Part shown: in pieces, positions 15,691-23,736 of the stretch
How positions within the stretch are numbered: the stretch's first letter is position 1
Layout of the letters: each line of letters opens with the position of its first letter
DNA from: Variovorax sp. PBS-H4
GTDB taxonomy: Bacteria; Pseudomonadota; Gammaproteobacteria; Burkholderiales; Burkholderiaceae_C
Assembly (NCBI RefSeq): GCF_901827205.1
Contig: NZ_LR594675.1
Span: 124,001-188,000 of the forward strand
Length of the DNA stretch: 64,000 nt
Direction: 5' to 3'
Position numbers and translations under genes: made by a program
The notes under the pieces: model-generated
Databases searched by the model: none
What the model was told of the DNA's origin: nothing
The model's input: the letters and a program-made list of their open reading frames with translations, nothing else

Positions 15691-15748
15691 GCGCCGCCCG
15701 GCCGCCCGAAGGGGCCCGCGCCACAGTGCGCGGCATGGAGGTTGCCTC

Positions 15749-16687
15749 ATGAGCACGACGGCAACCCCGGTCGTCCCCGTCCACACGGGCAACGGCCCAC
15801 CCGACGAAGTGCCATCGGTCCGCGTGCCAAGGGCCGCGGGCTCGCTGCAGAGATGGCTGCTGCTCGCGCCTGCGTTGCTCGTGCTCGGCGTATTCGCCAT
15901 CGCGCTGCTCGACCTGCTGAACTGGAGCTTCTACAGCGGCGGCAAGCTCGGCGCTGCGCCCAGCGGCGACATGGGGTGGGGTACCTACACCCGCATCCTG
16001 GGCGATCCGCTCTACATGGGCGCCATTCTTGCCACGGTCCGCCTGTCCGCGGTCTCGACGGTGTGCAGCCTCGCGCTCGGCCTGCCGGTGGCCTACTGGA
16101 TCGTGCGAACCGGATCGAGCCGCGTCCGGGCGTTGCTCATCATCCTGGTGGCCGTCCCCTTCATGACGAGCCTGATCGTGCGTCTTTATGCGCTGCTGCT
16201 GATGCTGGGCAACAGCGGGCTGCTGAACACCTTGTTCCAGGCGATGGGCTGGATCGCGGACAACGACTTCGTCGCACTGGTGCGCAACGAGGTCGGCGTT
16301 TCCATCGGGCTGACCTATTTCGTGCTGCCCTTCGTCATCTTCACGCTGGCCGGCAGCTTTCGCCGGTATGACCGCACGCTGGAGGATGCCGCGCAGAACC
16401 TCGGTGCGGACGAAGTGGTGACCTTCGTTCGCATCACGCTCCCGCTGCTGGCGCCCGGGATCCTTGCTGCCTGCACGCTGGCCTTCGTGCTGGCGGGTAC
16501 GGCCTTCGCCACGCCGCTGATCCTCGGCGGCAGCGCCGTGCGGATGGTGGCGAACGTCATCTACGACCAGGCGCTGTTCGCGCAGAACATGCCCGTGGCC
16601 GCCGCGCTGAGCGTGCTGGCCCTGTTGTTCACGATCGCCTGCCTCTACGCGGCCGGGCGCTTGTCCCACCGGAGAAAGCATGCGTAA
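15749..16687 (+). CDS. ABC transporter permease, PotB family
   Basis: A 312-residue inner-membrane permease. About six hydrophobic helices are visible, beginning with LLLAPALLVLGVFAIALLDLL, and the EAA-type cytoplasmic loop reads EDAAQNLGADEVVTFVRITLP, the contact site for the ATPase. A GGAGG site precedes the ATG by seven bases. The last 8 nt overlap the next permease gene, so the two subunits are translated together. Works with the PotA-like ATPase and the binding protein encoded at 20.7 kb. Confidence 0.88.
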   Translation: MSTTATPVVPVHTGNGPPDEVPSVRVPRAAGSLQRWLLLAPALLVLGVFAIALLDLLNWSFYSGGKLGAAPSGDMGWGTYTRILGDPLYMGAILATVRLSAVSTVCSLALGLPVAYWIVRTGSSRVRALLIILVAVPFMTSLIVRLYALLLMLGNSGLLNTLFQAMGWIADNDFVALVRNEVGVSIGLTYFVLPFVIFTLAGSFRRYDRTLEDAAQNLGADEVVTFVRITLPLLAPGILAACTLAFVLAGTAFATPLILGGSAVRMVANVIYDQALFAQNMPVAAALSVLALLFTIACLYAAGRLSHRRKHA

Positions 16688-17510
16688 ACACCGCAACCGC
16701 GCCCACCGCGCTCGCCGTTCGCTGGCCTTCGTCGCCGTCTGGGCGCTGCGTGCCGCCGCATTCGGCCTGCTGTTCCTTCCCATCCTGCTGGTGATCCTGC
16801 TTTCCTTTTCGGGCGATGCCTACACCACGCTGCCACCGCAGAGCTATTCGCTGCGCTGGTACGCGAATGCGATCTCGCGCGGCGAGTTCGTCGAGAGCTT
16901 CATGACGAGCGTGCAGGTCGCAGCGCTCGCCACGCCGCTGTCGGTGATGATCGGGACGCTGGCCGCCTACGGCCTGTGGAAGTACCCGCGTCCCGGCGCG
17001 CGCGCATTGGAGTCCTTGCTGATGGCGCCGATCCTGCTGCCGCTGGTGGTGACCGGGCTGGCCCTGCTGGTGTTCTTCAACCGGGGCTATCTCTACACGG
17101 GGCTGTGGAGCATCGTGCTGGCGCACGTGATCGTCACCTTCCCCTACAGCTTTCGATCGGTGCTGGCGGTGCTCGCGCGCTACGACAGGCAGCTCGACGA
17201 GGCCGCCGCATCGCTGCGCGTGCATCCGGCGACGGCCTTCTGGCACGTGACCCTTCCCATGATCCGGCCGGGCCTTTTCGCCGGCGCGCTGTTCGCGTTC
17301 GTGATGTCCTTCGACGACTTCGCCACCACGATCTTCCTGATCACGCCTGGAACGAAGACGCTGCCGATCGCCATCTACCAGTACATGGAATTCAATCTCG
17401 ATCCCACCGTGTCGGCGGTCTCCGCCATGCTGGTGCTGCTGTCGGTCGTCGGCGTACTCGTGATCGACAAGGTCCTGGGCATGGATCGGTTCGTCGGCCT
17501 GCGCGCATGA
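16680..17510 (+). CDS. ABC transporter permease, PotC family
   Basis: A 276-residue second permease with hydrophobic segments starting at AAAFGLLFLPILLVILL and an EAA loop DEAAASLRVHPATAFWHVTLP. The phrase SFDDFATTIFL is typical of PotC/YdcV-type permeases of the spermidine/putrescine family. It overlaps the previous gene by 8 nt. Substrate cannot be fixed from sequence: this importer family also carries other cations and organic acids, and the neighbours are catabolic. Confidence 0.88.
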   Translation: MRKHRNRAHRARRSLAFVAVWALRAAAFGLLFLPILLVILLSFSGDAYTTLPPQSYSLRWYANAISRGEFVESFMTSVQVAALATPLSVMIGTLAAYGLWKYPRPGARALESLLMAPILLPLVVTGLALLVFFNRGYLYTGLWSIVLAHVIVTFPYSFRSVLAVLARYDRQLDEAAASLRVHPATAFWHVTLPMIRPGLFAGALFAFVMSFDDFATTIFLITPGTKTLPIAIYQYMEFNLDPTVSAVSAMLVLLSVVGVLVIDKVLGMDRFVGLRA

Positions 17511-17553
17511 GACCCGTTGAAAAACCTCCGAGACAAGTACAAGGAAAGAGTGA

Positions 17554-18660
17554 ATGGAAAAAGCGAACCCCACACCGCTCGACGGACCTTTCGTATGGAC
17601 CGGCGCTGCGCTGGCCACGGCCGAAGGCTGGCGCTCGGTCCTGAGCCCCGACGAGGCTGCCTCCCTGAAGCGGGCTGCCCGCGCGGTCATTGCAAGTGGC
17701 AAGCCCTTGGAAGCGATGCGGCGCGACGACTTCCAGGTGCCGCAGCTGCAGGCGCGCTGGCTGCGGATCAGCCGCGAGCTCGAGCACGGGCACGGCTTCG
17801 TCCTGGTCCGTGGCGTGCCCGTGGAAGACCTGTCGGACGAAGAATGCAAGTTCCTGTTCTGGGGCATCGGACTGCAGCTGGGCGTGCCGCTGTCGCAGAG
17901 TCGCCTGCAGAACTACATCGCCGAAGTCAAGGACATCGGCGAGAAGATGGGGCAGGCCACCACGCGCGCCTACCGCGCGGGCGGGCCGCTGCGCTTTCAT
18001 ACCGATCAATGCGATGCACTCGCCCTGCTGTGCCTTCGCGAGCCGATCTCCGGCGGCCACAGCCGCGTGGTGAGTTCGGCGGCCATTCACAACGAGATCA
18101 TCCGCCGCAGGCCCGACCTGCTGCCGGTTCTGTATGCGCCTTTCTGCTTCAGCCGCCAGGGCGAGGAAGTGGAGGGCGAGGAACCGTGGTACGAGCGGCC
18201 GGTCTTCGACCGGGGCGTGGACGGCAGCTTCACCAGCCTGTTCTCGCTGTCCTTCATCGAAAGCGCGCAGCGGCTGCCCGAGGTGCCGCGGCTCACCGCG
18301 ATGCAGCGCGAGGCGCTGGAGCTGGTCGCGCAGCTGGCCGATGAACTGAGCACGACGATCGAGCTGCGCAAGGGAGACATGCAGTTCTTCAACAACCATG
18401 TCGTGTATCACTCGCGCACCGACTACCAGGACCACGATGACCTCGCGAGGAGGCGCACGCAGCTGCGGCTCTGGCTGGCCACGCCCGACAGCCGCCCCTT
18501 GCCCGACGGCGCGAGCGTGTTCTTCGGCTCCACGCAGCCCGGGGCGGTGCGCGGCGGCATCAAGCCGCCGTCCGGACGGCGCTTCGCCTTTGCAGACTGG
18601 CGCAGCGCAGGCTGGACGGACGCCGACCTTCGCACGTTCAGGGGCGGCCATGCTGCATGA
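17554..18660 (+). CDS. TauD/TfdA-family 2-oxoglutarate/Fe(II) dioxygenase (copy 1)
   Basis: A 368-residue non-haem iron dioxygenase. The facial triad is visible: His149 and Asp151 (FHTDQCD) and His286 (NNHVVYHSR); an Arg in QLRLWLATPDSR binds 2-oxoglutarate. This family hydroxylates substrates such as taurine or phenoxyacetates next to a leaving group. It is clearly paralogous to the enzyme at 31727 (shared VSSAA, HNE, RRRPDL and VEGE motifs). An AAGGAAAGAG site precedes the ATG. Part of the ABC importer operon, so it probably acts on the imported compound. Confidence 0.85.
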   Translation: MEKANPTPLDGPFVWTGAALATAEGWRSVLSPDEAASLKRAARAVIASGKPLEAMRRDDFQVPQLQARWLRISRELEHGHGFVLVRGVPVEDLSDEECKFLFWGIGLQLGVPLSQSRLQNYIAEVKDIGEKMGQATTRAYRAGGPLRFHTDQCDALALLCLREPISGGHSRVVSSAAIHNEIIRRRPDLLPVLYAPFCFSRQGEEVEGEEPWYERPVFDRGVDGSFTSLFSLSFIESAQRLPEVPRLTAMQREALELVAQLADELSTTIELRKGDMQFFNNHVVYHSRTDYQDHDDLARRRTQLRLWLATPDSRPLPDGASVFFGSTQPGAVRGGIKPPSGRRFAFADWRSAGWTDADLRTFRGGHAA

Positions 18661-18675
18661 GCGCGCAGTGGACTT

Positions 18676-18700
18676 CGGCCGGGAAGAGGGCCGGGGTTTT
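18676..18700 (+). terminator. Weak terminator-like hairpin after the dioxygenase gene
   Basis: A 5-bp GC stem (CGGCC/GGCCG) with an 8-nt loop, then GGG and four T. It sits 16 nt after the dioxygenase stop and before the gntR gene. The stem is short, so read-through into gntR is plausible. Confidence 0.25.
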
Positions 18701-18763
18701 CAAGATAGACTTGCTGCGGCCCCCCTCCCGAACTCACCGCAGCCAGTCAGTCGTGCACGCATC

Positions 18764-19543
18764 ATGAGCAAATCCACGGAAGCCGATCGTGTCTTCAACG
18801 GCATCGTCACCGACATCCTCGCCGGCGCGATCCGCCCGCGGGAGCGGCTTTCCGAGCGCGAGCTGGTGTCGCGTTTCAAGGTGAGCCGCACGCCGGTGCG
18901 CGAGGCCACCAAGCGGCTGCTGGAGCGTGGATTCATCGAGACCGGCCCGCGCGGCGTGGCCGTCGTCGTGGATGTCAGCTCGGAGGAACTGCGCCAGCTC
19001 TACGCGTTGCGGCTGCAACTGGAGAGCACCGCGGCGCGCGAGATCGTCGCGAACATCACGCCGCCGGAAATCGTCGCGCTGAAGCAGATCAACAAGGAAT
19101 TCAAGCAGGCGCTGGAGCAGCGCGACCTCGTGAGGATGCTCGAGGTCCGCGCCGACTTCCACGCTCTGCTCGGCAGGGCCACGCGCAACCGCTGGCTTGG
19201 GGAAGTGCTGGTGATGTTGCGCGACAAGGCGTACGTCGTCCGCCACTACCACTGGCAGGATTTCCATCGCGCCTCCGCGACACTGGACATCCACAACCAG
19301 ATGATCAAGGCGCTCGAGGCCAGGGACACCGAGCTGTTCGTGCAACTGGTCTGCCAGCAGATCAGTGCGGCGATCGCCACCTACGAGAACCGGCTGCAGG
19401 CGCCGTCATGGAGCGCTTCGGCCAACGCCGCGCCGGTGGTGGCCAAGACGCCCCGGCCCGCGCAGCCGCCCGGCCGCGCCACCTCGAAGACAGTGAAGCC
19501 GAAGCCTGCCGGCAAGCCGGCGCGCGGCAAGGCCATCGCCTGA
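18764..19543 (+). CDS. GntR-family transcriptional regulator, FCD class
   Basis: A 259-residue regulator. Residues 5-75 form the winged helix: VTDILAGAIRPRERLSERELV and the family signature VSRTPVREATKRL. Residues about 80-220 form an FCD-type effector domain, with ADFHALLGRATRN and LDIHNQMIKALEARD supplying the usual Asp/His metal ligands. A 40-residue Ala/Lys/Pro-rich basic tail is unusual. It sits inside the island whose promoters carry five TGGYATRCCA palindromes, the operator type of FCD GntR proteins, so it is the likely local repressor (inference). No site was seen at its own start. Confidence 0.85.
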   Translation: MSKSTEADRVFNGIVTDILAGAIRPRERLSERELVSRFKVSRTPVREATKRLLERGFIETGPRGVAVVVDVSSEELRQLYALRLQLESTAAREIVANITPPEIVALKQINKEFKQALEQRDLVRMLEVRADFHALLGRATRNRWLGEVLVMLRDKAYVVRHYHWQDFHRASATLDIHNQMIKALEARDTELFVQLVCQQISAAIATYENRLQAPSWSASANAAPVVAKTPRPAQPPGRATSKTVKPKPAGKPARGKAIA

Positions 19544-19584
19544 CTTCAACGGGGGCGAGCGCAACCGTCTCGACCCCCCGCCGC

Positions 19585-19983
19585 TCACAGGGCGGCGATC
19601 GCCTGGAACTCGATCAGCAGACCGGGGTCCGCCAGGTGGTTCACTTCCACGATCGTGCTGGTGGGCAGCCGGTCCTTGAAGAACTCCATGCGCGCCGCGA
19701 CGATCTCCTTGAACTGCCGCACATCCGTGGTGTAGACCACGATCGAGACGATGTCCTCGAGCGTGCCGCCCGCGGCTTCCAGCACGGTGCGCATGTTCCG
19801 GATGCACTGGCGCGTCTGCTCGGCCATGTCGCCCGGCCCCACGAGCTTGCCGTCGCCGTCGCGCGCCAGCTGGCCCGACAGGAAGAACAGGGACGAAGGC
19901 TTGTCGACGCGAATGTAGTGGTGGTAGACGGTCTTGCGCACATTGGCCAGGCCGGGGGGATCTCCGCGTGTGATTTCGCTCAT
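19585..19983 (-). CDS. RidA/YjgF-family protein lacking the imine-deaminase arginine
   Basis: A 132-residue Rid protein: FFLSGQLARDGDGKLVGPGDM and VYTTDVRQF match the fold. In canonical RidA a conserved Arg precedes the CVEV/TVEV motif; here the stretch reads LPTSTIVEVNHL with no Arg, as in the Rid4-Rid7 groups of uncertain activity that often sit in catabolic operons. It may therefore act on a pathway intermediate rather than detoxify 2-aminoacrylate. Downstream of the nitroreductase on the same strand (29 nt apart) and probably co-transcribed with it. It converges with gntR. Confidence 0.85.
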   Translation of the reverse strand: MSEITRGDPPGLANVRKTVYHHYIRVDKPSSLFFLSGQLARDGDGKLVGPGDMAEQTRQCIRNMRTVLEAAGGTLEDIVSIVVYTTDVRQFKEIVAARMEFFKDRLPTSTIVEVNHLADPGLLIEFQAIAAL

Positions 19984-20012
19984 GGTGTCCAGTCCTTTCT
20001 TGGGTTGATGAT

Positions 20013-20609
20013 TCAGTTCGCGTCGATCCAGCGGACCACGCGGTCGAGCTGTGGGTCGGGCCGCCTCGGAACGGGGCGCTCCGGGTTGGCGTAGCCCACG
20101 TTGATCACGCCGACCACATGGGCCCCGGGCGCGTCCAGCCCGACGAGCGCGGCGACCTCGGGAGACTCCGCCAGCGCGCCGGTGGTGAGCAGGGATCCGA
20201 CCCCCGCATCCGCGAGCGACAGCAGGAAGTTCTGAACGGCGGCGGCCGTGGCGAAGTCCTCCTCCCCGGGCACCACCCTCGGGTTGTCCAGCGCCGGGAC
20301 GCAGGCGACCACCACGTTCACCGGCGCGTCCTTGGCGCGCTGGGCCGCGCGCGCCACGTCCCGTTGCGTGCGCAGTGCCGCGGCCTCATAGGCGCCGACC
20401 AGTCTGTGGCGCGCTTCGCGGGTGATCACGAAGAAGCGCCAGGGCGCAGTGCGGTGATGGTTGGGCGCCAGCACGGCGTGGGCCAGCGCACGCTCGATGA
20501 CGGGGCGGGGCACGGGCTCGTCCACGTAGGCGTAGACAGAGCGGCGGCGCTGGGCAAGCTCGCCGAAGGGGGTGGGCGCGGGCCCGGCGGGATTGACAGA
20601 AGCGTTCAT
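20013..20609 (-). CDS. Nitroreductase-family FMN oxidoreductase (copy 1)
   Basis: A 198-residue nitroreductase-fold protein: RRRSVYAYVDEPV holds the FMN-binding basic cluster, followed by AVLAPNHHRTAPWRF. It is paralogous to the copy at 30989 (same APxHxxTxPWRF block). Such short proteins include RutE-like reductases and enzymes acting on quinones or nitro compounds. The ATG at 20609 is chosen; an in-frame TTG at 20639 would put the operator inside the gene. First gene of a minus-strand pair with ridA. Confidence 0.8.
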   Translation of the reverse strand: MNASVNPAGPAPTPFGELAQRRRSVYAYVDEPVPRPVIERALAHAVLAPNHHRTAPWRFFVITREARHRLVGAYEAAALRTQRDVARAAQRAKDAPVNVVVACVPALDNPRVVPGEEDFATAAAVQNFLLSLADAGVGSLLTTGALAESPEVAALVGLDAPGAHVVGVINVGYANPERPVPRRPDPQLDRVVRWIDAN

Positions 20610-20626
20610 GATGTTCAGGATACTCA

Positions 20627-20640
20627 AATGGTATGCCAAT
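20627..20640. promoter_or_regulatory. GntR-type operator between divergent nitroreductase and binding-protein genes
   Basis: AATGGTATGCCAAT is a near-perfect palindrome with the core TGGTATGCCA (20629-20638). A second right half-site (ATACCAT, 20646-20652) follows. The site lies between the starts of the divergent genes at 20609 and 20689, so one bound regulator could control both. No convincing -35/-10 pair was found on either strand here. Confidence 0.6.
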
Positions 20641-20688
20641 AATACATACCATATTCCGAACCGTCCACTTCACAACGAGGACCCCGCC

Positions 20689-21741
20689 ATGAAACTGCAC
20701 GCTTGCCTCGGACGATCCGCCTTCGCGATCGCCGCCTTCACCGCGCTCCATGCCGCAGCACAGACCCGCGAGGTCGTGCTGGCCACCTGGGGAGGAACCT
20801 GGGGCAAGGCCATTGCCGAACAGGCGATCGCGCCCTTCGAGAAAGCGACCGGCGTGAAGGTGAAGGTCATCTCGGGCGTGTCGCTCGCCAACATCCAGAT
20901 GATCTCGGCCCAGCGGGCCAGCCCCAAGATCGACCTCGTGATGGCGACGTCGCAGGACGCCGTCACCGCCTACGACGACGGCCTGCTCGCAACGCTGGAC
21001 CCGAAGGAAATTCCTGTGCTGGCCACCTTGCCGGCCAGCGGCTTGCGGCGCGACGCCAACGGCGCGGTCAAGTTCGCCGGCATGTGGGTCTACCCCTACG
21101 GCATCGTCTACCGGACCGACAAGGTCAAGACCGAGATCAAGTGCTGGAAGGACCTCTGGCGCCCCGACCTGCGCAACAAGGTCGGCGTCTCGTCCCCCAA
21201 GTACATGAACGGCTACTTCCTGCTGATGGCGAACAAGCTCGCCGGCGGTACCGAGGCGGACGTGAAGCCCGGCCTGGAGCTGGTGAAGACGATGGGCCAG
21301 AACCTGGTGGCCGTGGTGGACGATTCCGCCGGGCAGCAGCGCCTTCTGGCCCAGCAGGAAGTCTGGGCCGTGCCCATGGTGTCGAGCCCTGCCTACAAGA
21401 TGATCGACGAGGGCGTGCCTGCGAAGTTCGCGATCCCCTGCGAAGGCGCGCCTGCCGGCATGGATGTCGTGGCGCTCGTGAAGAACGGGCCCAATGCCGC
21501 GGACGCCAGGAAGTTCATCGACTTCTACCTGAGCCCGGAAACGATCGCCAATGTCACGCGTGAACTGAAGATCACGCCGGTCAACCGCAACGCGAAGATC
21601 AGCCCCGAGCATGCCAAGTACACGCTGGCGGACGCGGAGTTCCAGAAGCTGATCGTGTTCGACGAGCAGGCGACCGCGGCCGGCCGCGGCAAGTGGCAGG
21701 ACGCGTGGGACCGCGAGATCGCTCCCCTGACGCGGCGCTGA
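20689..21741 (+). CDS. ABC transporter substrate-binding protein, PotD/polyamine-type
   Basis: A 350-residue periplasmic solute receptor. Signal peptide MKLHACLGRSAFAIAAFTALHAAAQ, then the family-typical VVLATWGGTWGKAIAEQAI and EKATGVKVKV. GAGG sits eight bases before the ATG. It is separated from its permease genes by gntR and the minus-strand pair, but carries the same operator at its promoter and is the natural receptor for the 14.6-17.5 kb importer. The bound ligand is unknown. Confidence 0.85.
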   Translation: MKLHACLGRSAFAIAAFTALHAAAQTREVVLATWGGTWGKAIAEQAIAPFEKATGVKVKVISGVSLANIQMISAQRASPKIDLVMATSQDAVTAYDDGLLATLDPKEIPVLATLPASGLRRDANGAVKFAGMWVYPYGIVYRTDKVKTEIKCWKDLWRPDLRNKVGVSSPKYMNGYFLLMANKLAGGTEADVKPGLELVKTMGQNLVAVVDDSAGQQRLLAQQEVWAVPMVSSPAYKMIDEGVPAKFAIPCEGAPAGMDVVALVKNGPNAADARKFIDFYLSPETIANVTRELKITPVNRNAKISPEHAKYTLADAEFQKLIVFDEQATAAGRGKWQDAWDREIAPLTRR

Positions 21742-21749
21742 GCTCCGCC

Positions 21750-22568
21750 ATGCCCCACATCACGGCCAACGGCGTGCGCACCTTCTACCGCACGCTCGGG
21801 CAAGGCCCCGCCCTTTTGCTGATCGCCGGGAACGGCATGGACCACACGGCGTTCGACGAGCAGTTGCCGGTGTTTGCAGAGCACTTTCGCTGCATCGTGT
21901 ACGACCTGCGCGGCATCGGCTCGAGCGAGGTGCCTGCATCCGGCTATACGCCCCGCGAGATGGCCGAGGATGCGCTGGCGCTGCTGTCGGCGCTGGAGAT
22001 CGAGCAGGCGCACATCGCGGGTTACTCGCTCGGCGGTGCCATCGCCCAGGAGATGGCGCTCGCGCAGCCGCAGCGCGTGCTGTCGTTGTCGCTGTATTCG
22101 AGCTACGAGCGGCCGCTGCCCTACATGCGGCTGCGCTACGACATCCTGATCAAGGTGGTCGAGGAAACGACGCCGGAGCTCTGGGCCATGTACAGCGCGT
22201 TCTCCGCTTTCGGGCCGGAGTTCATCAATGCGCACGAGCGCGCCTTGCGCAACGAGATCGCCAAGCGGATCGACCGGTGGGAGCAGGGCGACGCGCCCTC
22301 GCGCATCGGGCTTGCAGGGCACTACCGGGCGATCCTGGCGCACGACACCGCCGAGCGGCTGTGCGACATCCGTTGTCCGGCCTGGATCGCCGTCGGCTCC
22401 GCCGATGCAGTGACGCCGGCCTGGCACTCGCAGCGCATGCACCAGTTGATCGCCGGTTCCACGCTCAGCGTCTTCCCCGGCAAGCCGCATCGGATCCTGA
22501 ACTTCGAAGCCGAGGAGTTCACTCGCGACGCACTGGCGTTCCTGTTGAAGCACAAGAATGCGGCTTGA
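21750..22568 (+). CDS. Alpha/beta-hydrolase (enol-lactonase-like)
   Basis: A 272-residue alpha/beta-hydrolase: GNGMDHTAFDEQL, DLRGIGSSEVP, nucleophile Ser in AGYSLGGAIAQE, acid Asp in GSADAVTP and His in PGKPHRILNF. Overall it resembles 3-oxoadipate enol-lactonase (PcaD-like) and ring-cleavage hydrolases, which fits a catabolic operon, but specificity is not set by these motifs. It starts 9 nt after the binding-protein gene. Its stop codon lies inside the -35 of the next promoter. Confidence 0.8.
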   Translation: MPHITANGVRTFYRTLGQGPALLLIAGNGMDHTAFDEQLPVFAEHFRCIVYDLRGIGSSEVPASGYTPREMAEDALALLSALEIEQAHIAGYSLGGAIAQEMALAQPQRVLSLSLYSSYERPLPYMRLRYDILIKVVEETTPELWAMYSAFSAFGPEFINAHERALRNEIAKRIDRWEQGDAPSRIGLAGHYRAILAHDTAERLCDIRCPAWIAVGSADAVTPAWHSQRMHQLIAGSTLSVFPGKPHRILNFEAEEFTRDALAFLLKHKNAA

Positions 22569-22593
22569 CTGGTATACCATTGCGGCATATATT
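22565..22593 (+). promoter_or_regulatory. Promoter with perfect GntR-type operator before the amidohydrolase gene
   Basis: TTGACT (22565-22570) and TATATT (22588-22593) are spaced by exactly 17 nt, the best promoter in the island. The perfect palindrome TGGTATACCA (22570-22579) begins on the last base of the -35 and fills the spacer. The TGA stop of the upstream hydrolase is part of the -35 element. Confidence 0.75.
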
Positions 22594-22627
22594 TCAGTAC
22601 CGATCCACAACGCAGATTGAAATACCC

Positions 22628-23728
22628 ATGGACAAGATCATCATTTCATCGGACTCCCACGTGTTCGAACCGACCGACCTCTGGAAGAACACGCTCGGCA
22701 GCCGCTTCGGCGACAACCTGCCGCAGGGCGTTTCCAATTTCGAGGGCCACGAAGGCAACTTCTTCTATGTCGGGCGTCCGGGCGAGGCGGCGCGGCTGGA
22801 AGAGCTGGTTTCCGACGACGGCAAGGACCGCCGGCTCGACGACCTGGCCAAGGCCGGCTCCGATCCCGTCTACCGGCTCGAGCTCATGGACAAGGACGGC
22901 ATCTACGCCGAAGTCCTGAACCCGACATGGGGCCTGTGGATTCCCCGCATGGCCGACGGGGCCGCGCGCAACGCCTGCGCCGAGGTCTTCAACGACTGGA
23001 TCCAGGAGTACTGCTCGCAGAACCTGAAGCGCCTGCTGGCCGTCGCGATGATCCCGATCGTCGATGTCGACTGGGCCGTGAAGGAGCTCGATCGCGTCGT
23101 CAAGCGCGGCGCCCGCGCCATCATGATCGGCACCAACCCGGTCGACGGCGCCGCTCCGTACCGCGACCGCAAGTACGACAAGTTCTGGGCCGCCGCCCAG
23201 GAGGCCGAACTGCCGGTCACCCTGCACATCGTCACCGGGCGCGTGCGCGACCCGTTCACCTACCACGGCGACAAGGAGCGCGAAAACATTCCGGCGAGCT
23301 TCCTCGACCTGTTCTACGAGGTGCAGCCCGCGCTGGCCAACGAATTCATCTTCGGCGGCATCTTCGATCGCTTCCCGCGCCTCAAGATCTTCCTGTCCGA
23401 GTACGACGCGTCGTGGCTGCCGATCCTGAAGTACCGCCTCAACCGCGTCCAGACCTTCCCCGGCTTCGATCACCTGGAAAAGAAGCCGGCGAGCCGCTAC
23501 GTCGAGGAAAACATCTACGCCGGCATCATCAACGACCCGCTGGCCGCGAAGCTGCGCAACGAGATCGGCATCGACCGGATCATGTGGGGCTCGGACTTCC
23601 CGCACCCGCCCTGCCCCTATCCCAACACCACGCAGAACATCGATCGCATCCTCAACGAGCTTTCGCCGGAGGACCGCTTCAAGGTGGTGGCGGGCAACGC
23701 GGCCAAGCTGTTCAAGATCGATCTGTAG
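22628..23728 (+). CDS. Amidohydrolase-2 family metal-dependent hydrolase/decarboxylase
   Basis: A 366-residue TIM-barrel enzyme of the ACMSD-like PF04909 group. The start reads MDKIIISSDSHVFEPTDLW, where DSHVFEP supplies the first metal site; LHIVTGR provides a second His and GSDFPHPPCPYP the catalytic Asp late in the barrel. Members hydrolyse or decarboxylate aromatic and hydroxylated ring acids. It follows the operator-controlled promoter and is separated by 8 nt from the next hydrolase. The ATG at 22628 has no clear Shine-Dalgarno. Confidence 0.85.
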   Translation: MDKIIISSDSHVFEPTDLWKNTLGSRFGDNLPQGVSNFEGHEGNFFYVGRPGEAARLEELVSDDGKDRRLDDLAKAGSDPVYRLELMDKDGIYAEVLNPTWGLWIPRMADGAARNACAEVFNDWIQEYCSQNLKRLLAVAMIPIVDVDWAVKELDRVVKRGARAIMIGTNPVDGAAPYRDRKYDKFWAAAQEAELPVTLHIVTGRVRDPFTYHGDKERENIPASFLDLFYEVQPALANEFIFGGIFDRFPRLKIFLSEYDASWLPILKYRLNRVQTFPGFDHLEKKPASRYVEENIYAGIINDPLAAKLRNEIGIDRIMWGSDFPHPPCPYPNTTQNIDRILNELSPEDRFKVVAGNAAKLFKIDL

Positions 23729-23736
23729 GCGCCACC

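Noticed and set aside
20610..20639. TTG start for nitroreductase copy 1 at 20639
   Set aside because: It would place the regulatory palindrome in the coding region; the ATG at 20609 gives the normal family length.
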